From Streptosporangium sandarakinum (GTDB lineage Bacteria > Actinomycetota > Actinomycetes > Streptosporangiales > Streptosporangiaceae): a stretch of DNA of 64,000 nt. Under the pieces are notes generated by a model. The model made no database searches, had not been told where the DNA came from, and saw only the letters and a program-made list of their open reading frames with translations. Shown one piece after another: positions 1 to 9,500 of this stretch. The position numbers were made by a program, and so were the translations under genes. The stretch is from assembly GCF_013409935.1 (NCBI RefSeq), contig NZ_JACCCO010000001.1, positions 2,480,001 to 2,544,000 on the forward strand. Direction: 5' to 3'. The number at the start of each line of letters is the position of its first letter. Within the stretch, counting starts at the first letter, position 1.

Positions 1-2214
1 GAGTTCGCGGGGATCGACCCGGTCGTGCGGGTCTGCTGCCGTCTCATCGTCACCGGGCGGGCCGACGAGCTGGTGGTCGCCGCCCGGTCGCTCAGCGATC
101 CGGAGGTCCCGCCGCGCTTCGCCGTACGGCGGGACGGGCGGACCTACTGGGCCTTCGGGCCGCCGGGGGCGGACGGGACATCCGGCGGGGGCCGCGAACG
201 GGCTTCTTCAGGGGAGCCGGTGCCGGTCGGGGAACCGGGCGCCGCCGCACCGGCCGGGGAACGGGAGCCGGGCGCGGCGATCCCTCCGGAGGAGATGGAC
301 ATCACCGCGCTGCGGATGGCCGAGCTGCCGTTCGGCGGCTCCCGGCTCCGCCACGAGGCGGCCGTGACCTCGGTCAGCCCCGTGAGCCCCGTGAGCGCGG
401 GGACGGGCACGGGCGCGGGTTCAGGGACGGGCGCGCGTGCGGGGACGAGCATGCGTGCGGGAAAGGGCACGGGTACGGGTGGTCGCACGGGGACGGAGGT
501 CACCCTGACGATCCGCACCTACGACCCGTTCGGGGTGCTGGCCGCCAACCCCGGCTGGCGCGCGTACCTCGACGTCGCGGGCCGCCGGACACGCCTGTCC
601 CCGCGGCGGCGGGACGACGGCGTCCACGTCAGCGAGGTGACCGTCGACCTGGCCGCGCTCGGGCGCGACCGCCCCGGCACGGGACTTCGCGGACTCCGCG
701 TGCTCGACGTGTTCCGCGAGTTCGGCCATGACCCGCGGGTCGTGGTGGTCCGCCCCGACGGCCGCTCCACCGCCGGCCCGCTGCTCGCCGACCCGGGGAC
801 CCGGCCGGTCACCGTCACCCTCCTCTGGTACACGGTCGTCCTCGGAATGGAGGGCCGGGCCGGGTTCCTGCGGGTGCGCCGCCGCAGGCGGAGCGCGCTG
901 CGGCCCGCGGCCCGGGTGGCGCGGGCCGGCCGCGCGGCCGTACGGCGGGCGATCCGGCGGGCCGGGGACCCGCGGGTCAAGCTCGGCGTCTACCGGTGCC
1001 TGGTCAGGGTGGTCCCGCCCCGCCGGGACCTGGTGCTGTTCGAGTCGGACGTCGGCGCCGGCTGCACCGGCAATCCCCGCTACGTCTACGAGGAGCTGCT
1101 GCGGCGGCGGGCCCCGTTCACCATGGTGTGGTCGGTGGCGCGGAACCGGCGGAACTTCCCGGCCGGCGCGCGCCTGGTGCGGCGGCTGAGCTGGCGCCAC
1201 CTGTGGACCATGGCCAGGGCGGGGTACTGGGTGGACAGCCACGGCATGCCGCTGGACTTCCCCAAGCCGGCTCGCACCCGCTACCTGCAGACCTGGCACG
1301 GCCAGGGCATCAAGACCGTCGGTTTCGACGCCCCGGACCTGCGGGCCGACTTCCCCGGACCGCGGGCGCGGTGGCGGGCGGCGGTGGCCCGGTGGGACGC
1401 GCTGGTCTCGCCGAGCGCGGAGTTCGAGCGGATCTTCCTGCCGTCCAACGGCTACCGCGGCCCGGTGCTGCGGTACGGCTCACCCCGGTGCGACGTGCTC
1501 GTGCGCGGCGACGACGAGGCCGTACGGCGGGCGCGGGACGAGCTGGAGATCCCGCCGGGACGGAAGGTGCTGCTGTACGCGCCTACCTACCGGGACCACG
1601 ACCTGTTCTCCGGCCGGTCGGTCCGGGCCGACCTGGATCTGATGGCCCGGGAGCTGGCCGGCGAGTGGGTGGTGGTGCTGCGCCCGCACCCCGTCGAGCG
1701 GTACACCGTGCCGCGTCACCTGCGCCACTTCGTCCGCCCGGCCGGGTCGTATCGGGAGGTCAACGACCTCATCCTGGCCTCGGACGCGCTGCTGACCGAC
1801 TACTCGTCGCTGATGTGCGACTACGCCGTCACCGGGCGGCCGATGCTGTTCCTGATCGACGACTGGGACGAGTACCGGCGCCTGGAGCGGGGCGTCCGCC
1901 ACGACCTGCCCGCGATCGCCCCCGGACCCTGCCTGACCACGACGCGGGAGGTGGTGGACGCCCTGCGGGACCTGCCGTCGGTGTCGGCGTCGTTCGCCGC
2001 CCGGTACGCGGAGTTCCACGCGCTGTGGTGCGCGGAGGAGAAGGGGCACGCGTCGGCGAAGGTCGTCGACGCCTTCTTCGGCGTCCCGCCGGAGCCCCGC
2101 CCCGGGCGGAACGGTCCCGGCGGGAACGGGCGTGCCCGCCGGTCCGGGCGGCTCACGGTTCGGAGCGACCTGTTCCGGGCGGCCGGGGCGTGGCTTCGGG
2201 AGGCGGGCCGGTGA
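1..2214 (+). CDS. CDP-glycerol glycerophosphotransferase family protein (5' end outside window)
   Basis: The reading frame is open from base 1, so the N-terminus is missing. The C-terminal half (from about base 1030) is a CDP-glycerol:poly(glycerophosphate) glycerophosphotransferase domain, the TagB/TagF type that polymerises polyol-phosphate chains of teichoic acids at the inner membrane face. Diagnostic motifs are TGNPRYVYEEL, QTWHGQG, YAPTYRD and LLTDYSSLMCDY. The part before it is a beta-rich spacer also present in the protein at 12010-14925, so the lost N-terminus was probably a GT2 domain as in that paralogue; this is inference. A Gly/Thr/Ala low-complexity insert encoded at about 374-500 interrupts the spacer. 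The stop overlaps the GTG start of the next glycosyltransferase (GTGA), so the two are translationally coupled. The exact substrate (glycerol-, ribitol- or another polyol-phosphate) cannot be read from sequence. Confidence 0.85.
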   Translation, partial: EFAGIDPVVRVCCRLIVTGRADELVVAARSLSDPEVPPRFAVRRDGRTYWAFGPPGADGTSGGGRERASSGEPVPVGEPGAAAPAGEREPGAAIPPEEMDITALRMAELPFGGSRLRHEAAVTSVSPVSPVSAGTGTGAGSGTGARAGTSMRAGKGTGTGGRTGTEVTLTIRTYDPFGVLAANPGWRAYLDVAGRRTRLSPRRRDDGVHVSEVTVDLAALGRDRPGTGLRGLRVLDVFREFGHDPRVVVVRPDGRSTAGPLLADPGTRPVTVTLLWYTVVLGMEGRAGFLRVRRRRRSALRPAARVARAGRAAVRRAIRRAGDPRVKLGVYRCLVRVVPPRRDLVLFESDVGAGCTGNPRYVYEELLRRRAPFTMVWSVARNRRNFPAGARLVRRLSWRHLWTMARAGYWVDSHGMPLDFPKPARTRYLQTWHGQGIKTVGFDAPDLRADFPGPRARWRAAVARWDALVSPSAEFERIFLPSNGYRGPVLRYGSPRCDVLVRGDDEAVRRARDELEIPPGRKVLLYAPTYRDHDLFSGRSVRADLDLMARELAGEWVVVLRPHPVERYTVPRHLRHFVRPAGSYREVNDLILASDALLTDYSSLMCDYAVTGRPMLFLIDDWDEYRRLERGVRHDLPAIAPGPCLTTTREVVDALRDLPSVSASFAARYAEFHALWCAEEKGHASAKVVDAFFGVPPEPRPGRNGPGGNGRARRSGRLTVRSDLFRAAGAWLREAGR
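374..500 (+). repeat. Low-complexity Gly/Thr insert inside the TagF-like gene
   Basis: A 9-bp repeat (agccccgtg twice) is followed by about 100 bp of degenerate acgggcacgggcgcggg-type units. It is in frame and encodes a Gly/Thr/Ala/Arg-rich stretch just before the conserved TLTIRTYDPFG segment. The paralogous proteins lack this insert at this place. Confidence 0.7.
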
Positions 2215-3431
2215 CGTCGGTGGTGTTCGCGTGCCTGGACGCCGACACGCTCGGCGGGATCCAGCGGGTCACCCACACGGTGGCGCAGGGCCTGGCCGGC
2301 CGGGGCTACGACGTGCACGTGGTGGGACTGCACCGCGCCGAGGCGCCCGTCCGCTACGTGGACCGGCCCGGCTACCGCCACCACGTGATCCACGCGACGC
2401 CGGCGGGCGCGGGCCGGATCTCCCGGGTGGCCGCCCGGCGGGAGCGCCGGCGGCTGCGGGAGGTGTTCTGGCAGGCGGGGCCCGGTTTCGCGGTGCTCAC
2501 CTCGCCGGGCGTGGTGCCCCGGGTCACCGGCGTGCTGCCGGACCGGCTGCTGCCGATCGGCCAGTACCACGGCTCCTACGAGCACGCGCGGGGCTCCTGG
2601 CACCTGCGGGCGGTCGGCGACCGCTACGGCGAGCTGGAGGCGGCGGTGTTCCTCAGCGAGGACGACGCGCGGCGGTTCGCCGAGCAGGCGCCGCTGCCCA
2701 ACACGTGGGCGATCCCCAACCCGCTGCCCGGCCGGCCGTACCGGGCCTCCGGGCTGGACGGCCGCCGGGTGCTGGGGGTGGGCAGGCTGGAGGGGGTCAA
2801 GCGGTTCGACCGGCTGATCTCCGCCTTCGCCGAGGCCGTCCGGGCCGTGGACGGCGGATGTCCCTGCGGGCCGTCGTACGGCGAGGCGACGGCGCGCGAC
2901 CCGGCGGACGGCGGGCGTCCCTCCGGGCCGTCGTACGGCGAGGCGGCGCACGACCCGGCGGACGGCGGCGCCGCCGACGGGCGGTGGGAGCTGCACCTGG
3001 TCGGGGACGGCGCGGAGCGGGAACGGCTGCGCGGGCACGCGGCGGCGTGCGGGGTGGCGGACCGGGTGGTCCTGCGCGGCGTGGTGCCCGCGTCCGGCAT
3101 GGAGCGCGAGTACCTCGCCGCGTCGCTGCTGGCCCTCTCCAGCGAGCACGAGGGGCTGCCGCTGGTCGTGGGCGAGGCCGCGTCCTGCGGCGTGCCGGCG
3201 GTGGCGTTCGACGTGTCGGGCGGGGTGCGGTCGCTGGTCGTCCACGGGAGGACCGGGCTGCTGGTCCCCCCGGCCGACGTGCCGGCCCTCGCGGCGGCGC
3301 TCGCCCGGCTGATGGTCTCCGGGGACGAGCGGCGGCGGCTGGGCGCCGCCGCCCGCGCCCACGTCGAGGCGTTCCGCCCCGAGCGGGTCCTGGACCGCTG
3401 GGAGGCCCTGTTCGCGCAGGTCACCCGTTGA
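2211..3431 (+). CDS. GT4 family glycosyltransferase
   Basis: A 406-residue GT-B retaining glycosyltransferase. The N-terminal part has the acceptor-side motif LGGIQRVTHTVAQGL (about residues 14-28). The C-terminal half has the GT4 nucleotide-sugar signature SSEHEGLPLVVGEAASCG, containing the E-x7-E pair at about residues 311-320. The GTG start overlaps the upstream TagF-like stop by 4 bp. A role glycosylating the polyol-phosphate chain, as TagE-type enzymes do, is inferred from this coupling. A two-copy 19-residue repeat (GPSYGEA...DPADGG) lies between the two Rossmann domains at about residues 220-256, ahead of the conserved ELHLVGDG strand, and looks like a recent expansion. The 3' end overlaps the convergent sulfotransferase by 11 bp. 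Confidence 0.88.
   Translation: MTSVVFACLDADTLGGIQRVTHTVAQGLAGRGYDVHVVGLHRAEAPVRYVDRPGYRHHVIHATPAGAGRISRVAARRERRRLREVFWQAGPGFAVLTSPGVVPRVTGVLPDRLLPIGQYHGSYEHARGSWHLRAVGDRYGELEAAVFLSEDDARRFAEQAPLPNTWAIPNPLPGRPYRASGLDGRRVLGVGRLEGVKRFDRLISAFAEAVRAVDGGCPCGPSYGEATARDPADGGRPSGPSYGEAAHDPADGGAADGRWELHLVGDGAERERLRGHAAACGVADRVVLRGVVPASGMEREYLAASLLALSSEHEGLPLVVGEAASCGVPAVAFDVSGGVRSLVVHGRTGLLVPPADVPALAAALARLMVSGDERRRLGAAARAHVEAFRPERVLDRWEALFAQVTR
2868..2978 (+). repeat. 57-bp in-frame tandem repeat in the GT4 gene
   Basis: Copy 1 is 2868-2924 and copy 2 starts at 2925. Both begin gggccgtcgtacggcgaggc, and copy 2 is 3 bp shorter inside. A degraded partial unit (gtggacggcggatgtccctg) precedes copy 1. Confidence 0.85.
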
Positions 3432-4464
3432 CCGAGACGGGTTCGGTGCGCGGCTGGGGCACCCCGGCCAGCACGATCTGGGCCGAGGTGAGCCGCGCAC
3501 CCAGCGGGTTGGGCTCGCGGAGCCGGATCAGCCGGTCGAAGGCCACCCGTTTGACCCGGGCCAGCTTCCGCTTGGCGGCGGTGCGCTCGTAGGCGACCAT
3601 CCGCGCGGCGTCGGTCCTGGGCGCCCCGCTGAGCTCGTAGCCGTAGGCCTGGAGCCGCTCGCCGAGGACGCTCTCGCACAGGGACACCTCCCACGGGTCG
3701 AGGCGGTCGCGCCAGGAGCCCGTCCTGGCGGTGGTCACCTCGTCGTGGGTGCGCGAGTGCCAGGTCTTGCGCTCCGGGACGGCGATGTCGGCCACCCGCT
3801 GCGGCTCGCACATGGCCGGGTCGTAGTCCTCGCCGAGGAACTCGCACAGTCTGCGCAGCTGGGCCTCCGGCGCCGAGGTGAGGTCCTCGTAGCGCAGCTC
3901 GTGGTAGCTGCCCGCGGGCAGCTTCGGGGCGCCGTGCCGGGCGAAGTCGATCGCCTCGGCCCACGCCGCCACCGCGCTGTAGACGGTGCCGTTGTACCAG
4001 GGCATCTCCTTCAGCGACGCCACGCAGTCGCGGCCGTCCCTGATCAGGTGGACGAACTGCGCGTCCGGGAAGAGCCGCAGCAGCACCTCGACGTGCTGGA
4101 AGTACGACGGCCGCTTGTCGCCCCAGCGCGGCCTGCCGTGCCGGGCCGCGTAGGCGCGCAGCACGGTGCCCAGCGCCGAACCCAGCGTCGGCGGGCCCTC
4201 GACGATCTCCTCGACGACCTTCTCGCCGTCCAGCCCCAGCTCGTGGAAGCGGGACTGGCGGCGGTTGACCACCCACTCGGCCAGCTCGCGCCTGCGCGCC
4301 GGGTCCTCCAGGTCACCGAAGTGCAGCCGCCGCTGATAGGCGGTGACCATGAACCGGGTCTCCGGGGGGATCGCGATGCGGTGGTGGGCGTGCGTCATGA
4401 GCTGGAGCAGCGTCGTGCCCGAGCGGGGGCAGCCCACGATGAAGATCGGCCGGTCGGATTCCAT
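3421..4464 (-). CDS. Sulfotransferase family protein (downstream copy)
   Basis: A 347-residue PAPS-dependent sulfotransferase. The 5'-phosphosulfate-binding loop VGCPRSGTTLLQL sits at residues 10-22, and the 3'-phosphate-binding segment HLIRDGRDCVASLKEM at about residues 138-153. It should transfer sulfate from PAPS to a hydroxyl group, probably on a carbohydrate or lipid acceptor. It is the third gene of a minus-strand set (CDP-alcohol phosphatidyltransferase, sulfotransferase, sulfotransferase), starting only 3 bp after the upstream copy stops, with a GAAGG ribosome site inside that copy. The two sulfotransferases are clear paralogues. The surrounding TagF-like and glycosyltransferase genes suggest the acceptor is a surface glycopolymer or its lipid anchor (inference). 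Confidence 0.88.
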   Translation of the reverse strand: MESDRPIFIVGCPRSGTTLLQLMTHAHHRIAIPPETRFMVTAYQRRLHFGDLEDPARRRELAEWVVNRRQSRFHELGLDGEKVVEEIVEGPPTLGSALGTVLRAYAARHGRPRWGDKRPSYFQHVEVLLRLFPDAQFVHLIRDGRDCVASLKEMPWYNGTVYSAVAAWAEAIDFARHGAPKLPAGSYHELRYEDLTSAPEAQLRRLCEFLGEDYDPAMCEPQRVADIAVPERKTWHSRTHDEVTTARTGSWRDRLDPWEVSLCESVLGERLQAYGYELSGAPRTDAARMVAYERTAAKRKLARVKRVAFDRLIRLREPNPLGARLTSAQIVLAGVPQPRTEPVSVNG

Positions 4465-4467
4465 CGG

Positions 4468-5478
4468 TCAGACCTTCGCCAGTTCGCCGAGCTGCCGGGT
4501 GGTGAGCTGCGCCGCCACCGGGCTCGGCTCGCGGAGCCGGTTGACGCGGTCGCGGAGCTCCTTGCGGCGGCGTGCCCAGCGCCGCTTGGACGCCGCCTTC
4601 TCGCACGCCTCGACGTGCGCCTTCTCGGCTTTGGGGGCGCCGGACGGCTCGTAGCCGAACGCCTGGAGCCGCTCGCCCAGCACGGTCTCGCAGACCGAGA
4701 TCTCCCACGGCTCCAGCCGGGTCCGCCAGGAACCGGACCGGGCGGTGGTCACCTCGCCGTGGGTGTTGCTGTGCCAGACCTTGTGCTGCGGGATCGCCAC
4801 CCGGGCCACGTGGGACGGCTCGCACATCGCCGGGTCGTAGTCCTCGCCGAGGAACTCGCACAGCCCGGCCAGCTCGGTCGCGGGGTCGGCCGTCAGGTTC
4901 TCGTAGCGCAGCTCGTAGTAGGAGTCGGCCGGGAGGTTCTTCGCGTGGCGGCGGCCGTAGTCGATGGCCTCGGCCCAGTTGACCACCGCGTGGAAGATGT
5001 CCTTGGTGTACCAGGGCATCTCCTTCAGCGACGCCACGCAGTCGCGGCCGTCCCTGATCAGGTGGACGAACTGGGCGTCGGGGAAGAGCCGCAGCAGCAG
5101 GTCCACGTGGTGGTAGTAGCTGGGCCGCTTGTCGCCCCAGCGGGACTTTCCGTACTGCTCGGCGTAGGAGCGGAAGGCGATGCCCATCGCCGAGCCCAGC
5201 GTCGGCGGGCCGGCGACGATGTCCTCGATCAGCTTGTCGCCGTCGAGCTTGAGCTCCTTGAACTTGGTGTCCTTGTCGTTGACGATCCACTTGGCCAGCC
5301 GGCGCCGGTTCCCCGGCTCGCGCAGGTCGCCGAAGACGAACCTGCGGTAGTAGCCGGGCACCACGAACCTCGTCTCGGGCGGCACCGCGATGCGCGGATG
5401 CGAGTGCAACATGAGTTGCAGCATGGTGGTGCCCGAGCGCGGGCACCCGATGACGAACACAGGTCGGTCTGACTGCAT
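4468..5478 (-). CDS. Sulfotransferase family protein (upstream copy)
   Basis: A 336-residue paralogue of the neighbouring sulfotransferase with the same architecture: VIGCPRSGTTMLQL near the N-terminus and HLIRDGRDCVASLKEM at about residue 138. It lies 25 bp downstream of the CDP-alcohol phosphatidyltransferase and 3 bp upstream of its sister, so the three are likely one transcript. A 67-bp stretch spanning the PAPS-binding region is identical in the two copies while flanking sequence diverges, suggesting strong constraint plus recent gene conversion. Two enzymes may sulfate different positions or different polymers; their acceptors are unknown. Confidence 0.88.
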   Translation of the reverse strand: MQSDRPVFVIGCPRSGTTMLQLMLHSHPRIAVPPETRFVVPGYYRRFVFGDLREPGNRRRLAKWIVNDKDTKFKELKLDGDKLIEDIVAGPPTLGSAMGIAFRSYAEQYGKSRWGDKRPSYYHHVDLLLRLFPDAQFVHLIRDGRDCVASLKEMPWYTKDIFHAVVNWAEAIDYGRRHAKNLPADSYYELRYENLTADPATELAGLCEFLGEDYDPAMCEPSHVARVAIPQHKVWHSNTHGEVTTARSGSWRTRLEPWEISVCETVLGERLQAFGYEPSGAPKAEKAHVEACEKAASKRRWARRRKELRDRVNRLREPSPVAAQLTTRQLGELAKV

Positions 5479-5503
5479 GACGACGAACCCCCGTAGAAGA
5501 TGA

Positions 5504-6331
5504 TCAGACAGCTACGCGCTGCATGCTCTCCGGGCGCGGTGCGGAGGGCACCGCCCGGGCGAAAAGCCACATTCGGTGGATCAGGAAGACCTCGTTCAGC
5601 AGGAGCAGTCCCCCTGCCACGGCGACCACCGGCAGCAGCGCCACCACCCCGATGAGCGGGGCGACCACGAACACCGCCGCGTGGAACTCGATGCCGCTGA
5701 TGAGGTGGCTGCGCACCCGGTGCCGGGCGAGGAACCGGTCGGCCCTGCGGCGCAGCGTGGGTCTCCTGGCGGACCTGGGCGGCCGGGGCTCCACCGGGTG
5801 GGACCCGGCCTGGCGCTCGGCCTGGCGTTCGGCCTGGCGTTCGGCCCGGTTCTCCCTGACCACCTCGCGCACCCGCTTCATCTGCGGTGCGTTCACGTAG
5901 CGGAACAGGTCGAGTACGGCGACGCCGGCGCCGAGCAGGATGTAGGCCAGGTCCCCCGTCGCCGTGTACTGCCCGAACGCCAGCCCCCCGGCGCAGCAGA
6001 CGACCCGGATGCGGTCGCCGACGTAGTCGAGCCAGAGGCCGAAGGCGGTCCCCGTCCCCTTGAGGCGGGCGATCTTGCCGTCCATGCAGTCGACCATGAA
6101 GCTCACGTAGAACAGCGCGGCCCCCGCCACGAGCTGTCCGAGCGCGAAGCACGCCGCCGATCCCATCCCGAGGGCCAGTGACAGACGAGTGAGCCCGTTG
6201 GGGGTGACGGAGGTGCGGTTGGCGACGAACAGGGTGAGCCTGCACGCCACCGGATCGACCAGGAACACCGTCCACCAGGAGTCTCTTCGTTTGCGGGTCG
6301 CGTGAACGTCGTTCAACGAATAGGCCCTCAT
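5504..6331 (-). CDS. CDP-alcohol phosphatidyltransferase family protein
   Basis: An integral membrane enzyme of about 275 residues. It carries the full CDP-OH-P signature D-x2-D-G-x2-A-R-x8-G-x3-D-x3-D, visible as DCMDGKIARL followed by GLWLDYVGDR (about residues 78-104). It displaces CMP from a CDP-activated alcohol to form a phosphodiester. Several hydrophobic segments follow, and a charged Arg/Glu/Ala/Gln-rich loop with QAERQAERQAE repeats lies before the last two. I chose ATG 6331 (MRAYSLNDVH), close to the conserved start; ATG 6343 and GTG 6364 are in frame, and none has a strong ribosome site. Linkage to two sulfotransferases suggests it makes a lipid or polyol-phosphate carrier for the surface polymer; the alcohol substrate is unknown. 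Confidence 0.85.
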   Translation of the reverse strand: MRAYSLNDVHATRKRRDSWWTVFLVDPVACRLTLFVANRTSVTPNGLTRLSLALGMGSAACFALGQLVAGAALFYVSFMVDCMDGKIARLKGTGTAFGLWLDYVGDRIRVVCCAGGLAFGQYTATGDLAYILLGAGVAVLDLFRYVNAPQMKRVREVVRENRAERQAERQAERQAGSHPVEPRPPRSARRPTLRRRADRFLARHRVRSHLISGIEFHAAVFVVAPLIGVVALLPVVAVAGGLLLLNEVFLIHRMWLFARAVPSAPRPESMQRVAV

Positions 6332-6522
6332 GCGTCCAAGCATGGCGACACATGGTCGCTTCACATCTACGCTCTGTAACTACCGGACGATGTCCATGCC
6401 AGTTCTTGACCGTCCCGCGCCGTTGAGATCCGCGGCTTTGGGAAAGGGAGGGACCGGACCGGCCGGCCGGACACACGGCCCGCGTCCCTCCCCCGCCGCC
6501 GCGGGAGAGGCGCCCCGCGCGG

Positions 6523-9500
6523 TCAGCCGAACACGCGGTCCACGACCCGCGCCGCCGCGCCGCCGTCGTCGAGCGGGCAGAACCTCGCCCGGAACTCCTC
6601 GTACAGCGCCGCGTACTTCGCCTCCGCCTCGGCGGCGCCCCTGATCGCCGCCGTCACCTCCTCGGTCGTGCGGGCCAGCGGGCCGGGCGCGTCGGCCTCG
6701 AAGCCGAAGGTGAAACCGCGCAGCTCGTCGCGGTAGTGCTCCAGGTCGTGGACGTGGAACACCATCGGCCGGCCGGTCACCGCGAAGTCGAACATCGCCG
6801 CCGAGTAGTCGGTGACCAGCGTGTCGGCGACCAGATACAGCTCGGTGGCGTCCGGGTAGCCGGAGACGTCCCGGACGAAGTCCCCGCCGGTCCGGGGCAC
6901 CCGGTCCACCACGTTCGGGTGGCGGCGGATCAGGAGCACGTGGTCACCGCCCAGCTCCTCGTACATCCGCTGGAGGTCGAGCCGCAGGTCCAGCCGGTAG
7001 CGACCCCTGGCGTACAGCTTGTCGTCGCGCCAGGTCGGCAGGTGCAGGACGACCCGGCGGCCCTCGGGCAGGCCGAGCCGCGCCCTGATCCGGGCGGCGT
7101 CGCCGTGCCGCAGGACGTCGTTGCGGGGCAGGCCGGTCTCCAGGATCTCCCCGTCGAAGCGGAAGGCGCGCCGCAGGACCGGGGTGCACCACGGGCTCGG
7201 CGAGATCAGGTGGCTCCACTGGGCGACCTTCCAGGCCAGCCGTTCGTGGTGGTCGGGCCGGGCGAGCGGCATCCGCTCGACGTCGAAGCCGACGCGCTTG
7301 AGCGGCGTGCCGCGGCCGGTCTGCAGCACGACCTGGTCGGGGCGGCGCTCGAACCAGCCGGGCAGGTCGACGTTGGTGACGACGTAGCGGCAGCGGGCCA
7401 GCGCCTCGTAGTGCTCGCGCCCGTACCGCCGGACCGGCGTGACCCCCTCGGGCAGCTCCACCTGGCCGTCGCGGACGCTCCACAGGAACTCCAGGTCCGC
7501 GCCGCGCCGCCGCAGCTCCTCGTAGATCGCCCGGGGGCTGTCGGAGAACTGCCGCCCGCCGTGGCTGTCGAACAGGACGGCGTCCCGCCGCGGCTCGGCG
7601 CGCCGGGCGGGGTAGAACTCCTCGCGCAGCAGCCGCTGCTGCTTGGGCCGCCCCTCGGCGCCCAGGTCGCCGCCGACCGTGAGCACCGCCTCCGCCATCA
7701 GGTCGGTGTCGAAGGTGAAGGTGCGGTTGCCGGTGGCGTGCTCCAGCGGCTCGGCCTGGTGGAACTCCACCCGCATGTCGCCCGCGGCGGTGCGGACCGT
7801 GAAGCCGTGCGCGCCCGACGGCAGCGGCAGGCGGCCCCCGAGGGTCTCGGACGCCTCGGGGGTCACGGTGACGCGCTCGCCGTCGATCGGGAACAGCCGC
7901 TCGCTGAACCGGCCGCGCGAGGTGACGACCAGCCACGCCGGGCCGTCGATCGGGCGCATCGGCGCGCCGGCGAGCTCCAGGTGGCCCCGCTCGCTCCACC
8001 AGACCCGCTCGACGTGGAAGGTCGGCCGCTGCTCGCGCAGCACCAGCCCGCCCGACGCCGACCGGCTCACCACCACGTCGCGGCCGTGCCTGCGGTGCAG
8101 GCCGCGCTCCACACCGTCGTCGACGACCAGCGGCCGGGCGGGCCCCACCTGGGGGACGACGTCGAAACGCCACTCGGCCCCGGGGTTCAGGGCGCTCATC
8201 TCCAGGCTCGACGGGTCCAGGTCCGGCCACCGCTCGGACAGCACCCCGTCGAGGTCGATCATCGCGTCGAACGTCCCGCCGTCCGAGATGATCATCGGGT
8301 AGCGGCGGTCACGCCCGCCCTGGGGGCGGGTGAGCCGCAGGTGCGGGCCGGCGCCCAGGTCGTCCTCGCACCGGCCGCTGATCCACAGCCTGCCGTCGAC
8401 CACCCGGTGCCCGGTGACCCGGGCGGCCGGCCGGTCGACCCGCAGCCTGAGCTCGTCGGCGGCCGTCCACTCCGTCCACACCGCCGTCCCCCGGTCGTGC
8501 TCGGCGAGCACCGGCCGCCGCGCGGCCGGGCCGGGCTGGCCCAGCGTGGCGCGCCGTACCAGGCCGCGGTGCAGGACACGCAGCTCGACCCGCCACGACG
8601 AGCCCGCGGGCAGCTCCGCCGTGTCGATCGCCAGACGGAACCCGCACCAGTCCTTACGGCGCCGCGGGCCGGTGTCCACCAGCGACGGGCCGCGCCGCCT
8701 GCGCACCCGGAGCCGGACGCGGCGGCCGGTGTCCTCCTCGACCAGCCAGGCGGCGATGTGCTGCTGGATCCGCTTGCGGGGACGCAGATGACGCGGCGAG
8801 ATCCGGCCGTCGACGACCAGCCGGTCGTCCTGCCGGCGCAGCTCGTCCACCCGCTGACGCAGGTCCAGCTCCTTGCGCATCCGGGTGACGGACCCGGGCA
8901 GCGGCACCGGGCAGTTGAGGTGGTAGCCGCGCACGCCGCCGCCGGTGACGCGGGTGTTCGCCTTGGCGGTCCGCTCCCACTCCAGCACCCGCAGCAGGTC
9001 GTCCACCCGGTCCTGCCGTACCAGCTCCCACTTGACGCGGCGCGGCGCGGGGACGGAGGCGAGGACCTTCGGGCCGGCCTCCTCCAGGTAGGCGCGGGCC
9101 AGGTCGCTGAAGCGCCGCCGGAAGTCGTCGTCGGCCTGGTCGAGCACCTGCAGGAAGTTGGGCAGGTCGCTGTCGAGGACCATCCGGTCCCAGGCGGGCA
9201 GGTGGCGGGCGCGGCCGGTCCGGACGAGGAAGTCCCGCACCGAGCGGACCGCGGCGAAGCGGTCCTCGACGCCCTTGACGTGCGCCCGGTTCTGGGTGAT
9301 CGAGGTGCTCTCCCCCTCGCGTTCCCGCCACAGGTAGACGGGGACGCTCAGCACGTCCACGGCCTCGGCGAGGAAGTGCGCGGGCAGCGCGACCGCGATG
9401 TCCTCCCACAGCACCCCCTCGGGGAAGCGCAGGTCGTTGCGGTCCCAGAAGGCGCGGCGCCACAGCTTGTTGGTGACCAGCCGGTCCTTGAGCAGGATGT

